Assembly: GCA_003427395.1 (NCBI GenBank)
Contig: BFEA01000664.1
Location: 410,605 to 433,542 of the forward strand
Length of the DNA stretch: 22,938 bases
Direction: 5' to 3'
From: Chara braunii
Lineage: Eukaryota; Streptophyta; Charophyceae; Charales; Characeae
In this document: positions 18,140 to 22,938 of the stretch, in pieces
Layout of the letters: each line of letters opens with the position of its first letter
Numbering within the stretch: position 1 is the first letter of the stretch
Notes under the pieces: generated by a model
What the model saw: the letters and a program-made list of their open reading frames with translations, nothing else
Told to the model about the DNA's origin: nothing
The model's database searches: none
Program-made: the position numbers and the translations under genes

Positions 18140-18209
18140 GGTTGCAAGGGACCTTGATTTTTTCTTGATGTTGAGGAGAAAATCAAGAAAAATCAAGACC
18201 CATGCAACC
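18140..18209. other. 70-bp imperfect palindrome (long hairpin)
   Basis: Outer arms GGTTGCA (18140-18146) and TGCAACC (18203-18209) enclose inner arms CTTGATTTTTTCTTGAT (18153-18169) and ATCAAGAAAAATCAAG (18182-18197), which pair fully apart from one extra T. The loop is 12 bases. It could be a foldback element or the stem of a small-RNA precursor; sequence alone does not decide. Confidence 0.75.
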
Positions 18210-18235
18210 GAAATGCAACAGATTACATGTGGGAG

Positions 18236-18555
18236 GAGAAACACATGTTTTAGGTGCATCCGAAGCCAAAATTGAGTCCGGATGCACTTGGAAGTTGACC
18301 GTTTCGTTTTCTTTCAGTTGAGGGTCAGTTGTGGGGCATTGGGGATAGGAAATTGACCCCTATTGCAATCCGAGATGCAACGGACTGCATGGGGAAGGGA
18401 AAGCACATGTTTGAGATGCATCTAGGGCCAATATTGAGCCCGGATGCACTTGGGAATTAAGCGCTTCATTTTCTATTAATATGGGGCAAGCTGTAGGACT
18501 ATGGGACTAGGAAAATGACCACAGTTGTAGTCCGAGAAATAATGGACTACGTAAG
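18236..18555. repeat. 162-bp tandem repeat, two units plus a partial
   Basis: CACATGTTT stands at 18242 and 18404. Each unit contains a GATGCATC/GGATGCAC region and ends in a TCCG...GGA hairpin. The first unit has a clean inverted pair GTGCATCCG (18254-18262) and CGGATGCAC (18279-18287). The end of a third unit (ATGCAACAGATTACATG near 18209) precedes them. Confidence 0.78.
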
Positions 18556-18651
18556 GTTGCCTAGGCCTAGGGAAAAATCAGCCATGACAAGCCCAAGAGG
18601 CTAGGAAAGAGTGATTTCGGCATGGGGCAAGTAAAGACGGTAAACGGCAAC

Positions 18652-18670
18652 CGTGAGATGAAATCTCACG
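18652..18670 (+). other. Perfect hairpin CGTGAGAT-gaa-ATCTCACG
   Basis: Eight-base arms flank a three-base loop. A 12-bp palindrome CCTAGGCCTAGG lies just upstream at 18560-18571, and CGCCGG/CCGGCG arms lie downstream at 18822-18841. Confidence 0.75.
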
Positions 18671-18873
18671 ACCAAGAGTAATCGGCACACATGGGGCACC
18701 TAAGGAAGGGATATTGTAACCACCAAGGACAAGGAGGTCCCAAAATAAAAATGAAACATCATCAGGGACGTTGTCGGGGACTAAGTGGGCCCAAATAATA
18801 ATAATCGAAAAACAGAACATGCGCCGGCGGAACTACCGGCGAGACAAAAAAAAAATGGAACTAGTACGAAGAA

Positions 18874-19466
18874 AGTGGCGGGGACTTGTGTTGTCCCAAG
18901 GTAACCATGAGCCAACATGAGGAATGGACACGCAAAGCGAGCGGCACCGTCGAGATTAAGATCTAGACGGTGGAAAATATTATCACCACTAGTGCAAGCA
19001 CTAGTGGATCAAATGGGAGAGTCATGAGAGAAAAAAAAAACAAAATAATGGTGTTCGGAGGGCTGCCCAGCAGTCCGAGATACCTCGGACTAGCTAGGCA
19101 TGAGAAAACAAAGCCTCAATGGGGTCAACATGGAAAAAAGGTTGTCCAAAGAAAATCGGAGCAAAGGAGGTTCAAAGTTGGGACTAACGGAGGCAAAATG
19201 AAGCCCCCTATGAGCATGGGGGTGTTATTATTGTAATCCGAGATGTAACGGCCAACTGCTGAGTCTGAATCTGGCCATGGATGAGGATCCATGGCCTAGA
19301 AAAAGACTCAACAACTATTTGACACTTGTCACACCAAAAATAAAAAAAAAGAAAAGAAGAATGAGAGAAAATGGAGGGAGAATGAGACAAAAGGGGAGAA
19401 AAGAGTGGAGGAGAATGTGCCGGCCTATTGGGACCTGCACAGTAGGGACTGGCAGGTCCCTATTGT
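18874..19466. repeat. Diverged dispersed repeat, copy 2
   Basis: Matches copy 1 landmark by landmark: GGCGGGGAC...GTCCC at 18878-18897, AATATTAT at 18976, AGTCCGAG/CTCGGACT at 19072-19091, CCCCC/GGGGG at 19204-19222, ATTATTG...TCCGAGATGTAACGG at 19227, TTGACACTTG, AAAGAAAAGAA, AGTAGGGACTGGCAGGTCCC at 19441. Stems are often preserved while loops differ. Confidence 0.8.
18986..19007 (+). other. Perfect hairpin CCACTAGTGC-aa-GCACTAGTGG
   Basis: Ten-base arms with a two-base loop, or nearly a continuous palindrome. It is part of the hairpin series in copy 2. The homologous stretch of copy 1 (around 17548-17585) keeps only fragments of it. Confidence 0.78.
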
Positions 19467-19508
19467 GACCTCATCCCTCCTAGAATTAAGGAGGGCAATC
19501 CGGATTGC
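19273..19508. other. Hairpin group: GGCCATGGAT stem, CCCTCCT stem, 14-bp palindrome
   Basis: GGCCATGGAT (19273-19282) pairs with ATCCATGGCC (19287-19296) around GAGG. CCCTCCT (19475-19481) pairs with AGGAGGG (19489-19495). GCAATCCGGATTGC (19495-19508) is a perfect palindrome. AGTAGGGAC/GTCCCTATT (from 19441) is the copy 2 version of the stem at 18005-18028. Confidence 0.75.
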
Positions 19509-20280
19509 AGAGATATGACCCTTGGGGCAATATCTCCACAAAATCTGAATTAAAAAGGGAAAAATAAGAGAAAATGCAAAGGGAAAATGACCGGTTTTTT
19601 TTTGGGCCATGGATTTGAGATTCGGATCCATGGAGGAGGGAATATGGTTGTTTTTGGTGAGGCCTACCCAAAGGGCCAACTCCAGAATGAGTTGGTAGCC
19701 CAAAATGGAAAGAAACAAAAGAGAGAAAAAAACAGAATTGTGCATTTGGACCAAAAAGAGGGCCAGATGCATCAAAAATTGAAAGAGAGAACTTAGGGGT
19801 TCAAATTTGAAGCAAGGGCTACTTGGGGGTAGCTCGGAATATTGTTGGTCTTGGATCTCAGCCAGATCCAAGGCTGAAACAACACCGAGGCATGGGAAAA
19901 TACCTCGGCCTACCAAAAATGGGGTAGGAACTGAAAAAATCGAGAAAAAGGCCCACTAGGTTTTTTTCTCTCAAGTAAGGCTGCCCCTTGGGCATTAGGA
20001 TCCAAGGGGGCAGCATTTGGAAATGAAAAAGAGGTTGAAGGAGGCCAAAAGGCAATCCGAGTTGATACCAACCACTCAGACTGCATCTACTTGGCCAAAA
20101 TAAAGCCCGGGTACCTTCGGAAGGGCTTAGTGGTGGAATTTTGCCTTGGGGGTACCTCGATTGACCTCAAGGCATATGGGGAGGCCCATGGGCTGGTCGG
20201 AGTACTGGTTTCAGCCTACATAAGCTGGGGATTCAGTCCGCCACACTCACATTTGCATGAGGAGTGCCCATGCTGCCCAA
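19509..20280. other. No gene recognised; further hairpins
   Basis: Stems seen: CCATGGAT/ATCCATGG (19607-19614, 19626-19633); CCAACTC/GAGTTGG (19676-19682, 19689-19695); CTTGGATCT/AGATCCAAG (19850-19858, 19864-19872); CCGAGG/CCTCGG (19885-19890, 19903-19908); GCTGCCCCTTGG/CCAAGGGGGCAGC with one bulge (19980-19991, 20002-20014); palindrome GCCCATGGGC (20184-20193). The plus strand stays purine-rich. No protein family is visible. Confidence 0.6.
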
Positions 20281-20287
20281 GTGAGCT

Positions 20288-20415
20288 CATGCCAGTTTGG
20301 GAGCTTAGAGGAGATTGTGAGCTTAGAGGAGACATAGAGCACCTTTCTCACTTGGAGAGAGGAGAGGGGAACCCATGCCAGTTTGGGAGCTTAGAGGAGA
20401 CTGTGAACTTGGGGA
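20288..20415. repeat. 86-bp tandem duplication
   Basis: CATGCCAGTTTGGGAGCTTA starts at 20288 and 20374 and continues GAGGAGA in both. An extra GAGCTTAGAGGAGA lies between them (near 20319). No open frame of note spans it. Confidence 0.85.
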
Positions 20416-20710
20416 AGGAGCTCTAGAGGTTAGTGGTAGTGAGGCTGGCCTAGGGAGGTGATCCGCCATAGCCCCCAGGCTGTGAGGAAGAGAGAGAGGC
20501 TAGAGACAGACCCATTAGCCCTCCTAGAGGGGGGGACTCCATAGCCATAGTCGAGGAAGCTTGCCAGCTTGGGTAAGGTTGAGAGAGGAGGAAGAGAAGG
20601 GCTTGGAGAAGAAGAAAGCCATAGCCAAGGTGGTTCTTGTGCAAGGAAGGGAGAAGCTTCATCAAGGTTGGTGCTCCATCTCCAAGACACCAAGGAGGTG
20701 AGTGGAAAAT
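20416..20710. other. A/G-rich sequence with GCCATAGC octamers; no gene
   Basis: GCCATAGC occurs at 20465-20472 and 20618-20625, and a seven-base match at 20544. AAGGAG followed by GTGAGT near 20697 looks like a splice donor, but no exon can be supported. Confidence 0.4.
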
Positions 20711-20851
20711 GAGAAGATCTTCTTCTGCTTCTTCTTCTTCTTCCTCTTCTTCTTCTTCTTTTTCTTCCTCTCCTTTATCCTCTTCCCCTTCCCCTTCCTT
20801 CTCTTATCCATATCCCACCCTGTCCTTCTTCACCCCCTCTCCCTCTCTCCA
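20711..20851. repeat. TTC-rich polypyrimidine tract
   Basis: Imperfect TTC/TCC repeats and C/T-rich sequence, a shorter version of the tract at 2533-3369. The serine-rich open frame across it is an artefact. Confidence 0.9.
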
Positions 20852-20919
20852 TAGGAACTTTCCCAAGCCTTTAGTAGATGGTAGGGAACCTTCACACTAG
20901 TGATGATCTCCCCATGGGC

Positions 20920-21755
20920 TCATTCTTTACCTCCATGTGAATCGCCACTTGTCCCCTTGTAATTTCATGCATTTCAGTGAGTTACACTCACTCTTTTCTC
21001 ACGTTCTCTCCTCTTCTTCACTTAGAAACAAATTGCAACTCTTGTCTTTGTTTATTCTAGTGTTTAGATGATCATTAGCTCTTGTGTTGTCATTTTCTTC
21101 ACTCCCTTGTGAATCATCATTTCTCCTCTTGTGATTTCAAGCATTTGAGTGAGTTACACTCACTCTTTTCTCACTTTCTCTCCTCTTCTTCACTTAGAAA
21201 CAAATCGCAACCTGTTTTTGCTTATTCTAGTGTTTAGATGATGATTAACACTTGTTTTGTCATTTTCTTCACTCCCTTGTGAATCGTCACTTCTCCCCTT
21301 GTAACTTCATGCATTTGAGTGAGTTACACTCACTCTTTTTTCACTTTCTCTCCTCTTCTTCACTTAGAAACAAATCGCAACTCTTTTTATGCTTATTCTA
21401 GTGTTTAGATGATGTTTAACTCTTGTTTTGTCCTTTTTTTCACTCCCTTGTGAATCGCCACTTCTCCCCTTGTGATTTCATGCATTTGAGTGAGTTACAC
21501 TCACTCTTTGCTCACTTTCTCCCCTCTTTTTTTACTTAGGAACAAATAGCAACTCTTGTCTTTGCTTATTCTAGTGTTTAGATGATGATTAGCTCCTGTT
21601 TTGTCCTTTTCTTCACTCCCTTGTGAATCGCCACTTCTCCCCTTGTGATTTTATGCATTTGAGTGAGTTGCACTCACCCTTTTCTCACTTTCTCTCCTCT
21701 TCTTCGCTTAGAAACGAATCGCAACTCTTGTCTTTGCTTATTCTAGTGTCTAGAT
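20920..21755. repeat. ~171-bp satellite, five units, each with a palindrome
   Basis: The motif AGTGAGTTACACTCACT starts at 20976, 21148, 21318 and 21489, with a variant (TGC centre) at 21662. Periods are 172, 170, 171 and 173 bp. Four of the five motifs are arms AGTGAGT and ACTCACT around a three-base centre, extended by one further G:C pair in units 2-4. In unit 5 the last pair is lost. Flanking parts (CTTGTGAATCG, CTTAGAAACAAAT, TTATTCTAGTGTTTAGATG) repeat with the same period. Confidence 0.95.
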
Positions 21756-22160
21756 GGTTCCTTTCGATTCTCTCACATGATGATGTTCCATTGCATGCTT
21801 GGTTCTACTCATGAGTTCCAAGCATGTGTTTGAGCAAGTCTCACTTACGTGCATGGGTCATCTCTCACATGATAACATCTCATTTCATTCTTGGTTGCAT
21901 TCATGAGCCCCAAACATGTGTTTGAGCAAGTTTCACTCATATGCATGGCTCAACTCTCACATAATGATGTTCCATTGCATCCTTGGTTGCATTCATGAGC
22001 TTCAAGCATGTGTTTGAGCAAGTCTCACTCGCATGCATGACTCAACTCCCACTTGATGGTGTTCCATTACATCCTTGGTTGTGTTCATGAGCTTCAAGCA
22101 TGTGTTTGAGCAAGTCTCACTCACATGCATGGCTCATCCATCACATAACAATGTTCCATT
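21756..22160. repeat. 92-bp satellite, four units
   Basis: CATGTGTTTGAGCAAGT starts at 21823, 21915, 22007 and 22099, exactly 92 bp apart. The rest of the unit (GTTCCATT, CTTGGTTGCATTCATGAG, TCTCACAT) is conserved with scattered substitutions. Confidence 0.95.
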
Positions 22161-22938
22161 TCACACTAGGTTGTTCAACTTCTCATGTGCTTGTGCTTTC
22201 ACTACTCATACTCTCATCTTGCCAAGTTTATGCTCTTGGTAGTATTCCGGTTCACACTTGGCTGTTCAACTTCTCATGTGCTTGTGCTTTCACTCTCATC
22301 TTGTCAAGTTCATGTCCTTGGTAGTGTTCTGGTTCACACTTCCCATGTGCTTGTGCTTTCACTCTCATCTTTTCAAGTTCATGCTCTTGGTAGTGTTCCG
22401 GTTCTCACTTGGCTGTTCAACGTTTCATGTGCTTGTGCTTTCACTACTCGTACTCTCATCTTGTCAAGTTCATGCTCTTGGTAGTGTTCCGGTTCACGCT
22501 TGGCTGTTCAACTTCTCATGTGCTTGTGCTTTCACTACTCGTACTCTCATCTTGTCAAGTCCATGCTCTTAGTAGTGTTCTGATTCTCACTTGGCTGTTC
22601 AACTTCTCATGTGCTTGTGCTTTCGCTACTCATACTCTCATCTTGTCAAGTCCATGCTCTTGGTAGTGTTTCGGTTCTCACTTGGCTGTTCAACTTCCCA
22701 TGTGCTTGTGCTTTCACTCTCATCTTGTCAAGTTCATGTCCTTGGTAGTGTTGCGGTTCACACTTGGCTGTTCAACTTCCCATGTGCTTGTGCTTTCACT
22801 CTCATCTTGTCAAGTTCATGCTCTTGGTAGTGTTCCGGTTCTCACTCGGCTGTTCAACTTCTCATGTGCTTGTGCTTACACTACCGACTCTCATTTTGTC
22901 AAGTCCATGCTCTTGGTAGTGTTCCGGTTCTCACTTGG
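22161..22938. repeat. 91/82-bp satellite, at least nine units, open at window end
   Basis: GTTCAAC stands at 22173, 22264, 22415, 22506, 22597, 22688, 22770 and 22852. Steps are 91 bp, or 82 bp where a nine-base piece (ACTACTCGT-like, before ACTCTCATC) is absent. The 151-bp step hides one unit in which TGGCTGTTCAAC is deleted. Open frames through the array are artefacts, since 91 and 82 are not multiples of three. The unit shares a weak pattern (GTTCC, CTTGG, CATGTG, TCACTC) with the preceding 92-bp satellite. Confidence 0.94.

Noticed and set aside
20690-20705. Splice donor AAGGAG/GTGAGT after a purine-rich leader
   Set aside because: No open exon upstream and no downstream acceptor that can be supported.
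22100-22830. Serial Cys/Leu/Ser-rich frames that look like a repeat protein
   Set aside because: Satellite units of 91 and 82 bp rotate the frame; all the frames are the same repeat.
1-22938. tRNA or rRNA genes
   Set aside because: No cloverleaf with conserved A and B boxes and no rRNA core sequence was recognised on either strand; the tRNA-like match at 11136 is the primer binding site.

Overview
The window looks like nuclear DNA from a eukaryote of the green (streptophyte) lineage. A charophyte alga such as Chara is my best guess. The basis is Ty3/gypsy chromovirus proteins of a type I associate from memory with Chara, a plant/algal-type mitochondrial cytochrome b fragment, long microsatellites and several satellite families. 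No intact host gene is visible. All recognisable protein sequence comes from two decayed Ty3/gypsy elements on the minus strand, plus one mitochondrial insert.

Left part (1-4143): an (AG)n microsatellite; one weak candidate exon (420-505); two small tandem repeats; a (GA)n tract; and about 840 bp of nearly uninterrupted TTC/TCC polypyrimidine. The last contains a 38-bp Nextera/Tn5 mate-pair junction (2869-2906), so it is a library artefact and contiguity there cannot be trusted. CCGG-dense islands flank the tract, followed by a possible LTR fragment (TATA box near 3707, AATAAA at 3870).

Middle part: element 1 (4144 to about 11957, minus) has a left LTR, polypurine tract, gag-protease-RT-RNase H, the integrase C-terminus with chromodomain, a long leader, a tRNA-Met-type primer binding site and a truncated right LTR. 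It lost the integrase zinc finger and catalytic core by deletion. It also gained a 397-bp insert carrying a mitochondrial cob fragment. Element 2 (12132 to about 16755, minus) follows. It keeps its 3' LTR, polypurine tract, integrase, protease and gag capsid, but lost RT and most of RNase H and is cut off inside gag. The two elements therefore carry roughly complementary deletions, and both are also broken by stops and frameshifts.

Right part (16756-22938): an A/G-rich region without recognisable genes. It contains a 26-bp minisatellite, a diverged duplication offset by about 1.43 kb, a 162-bp tandem repeat and an unusually dense series of short perfect hairpins. Some homologous stems show compensatory base-pair changes between copies, so a structured RNA on the plus strand is a possibility. 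The last 2 kb are three consecutive satellite arrays with periods of about 171, 92 and 91/82 bp; the last runs off the window end.
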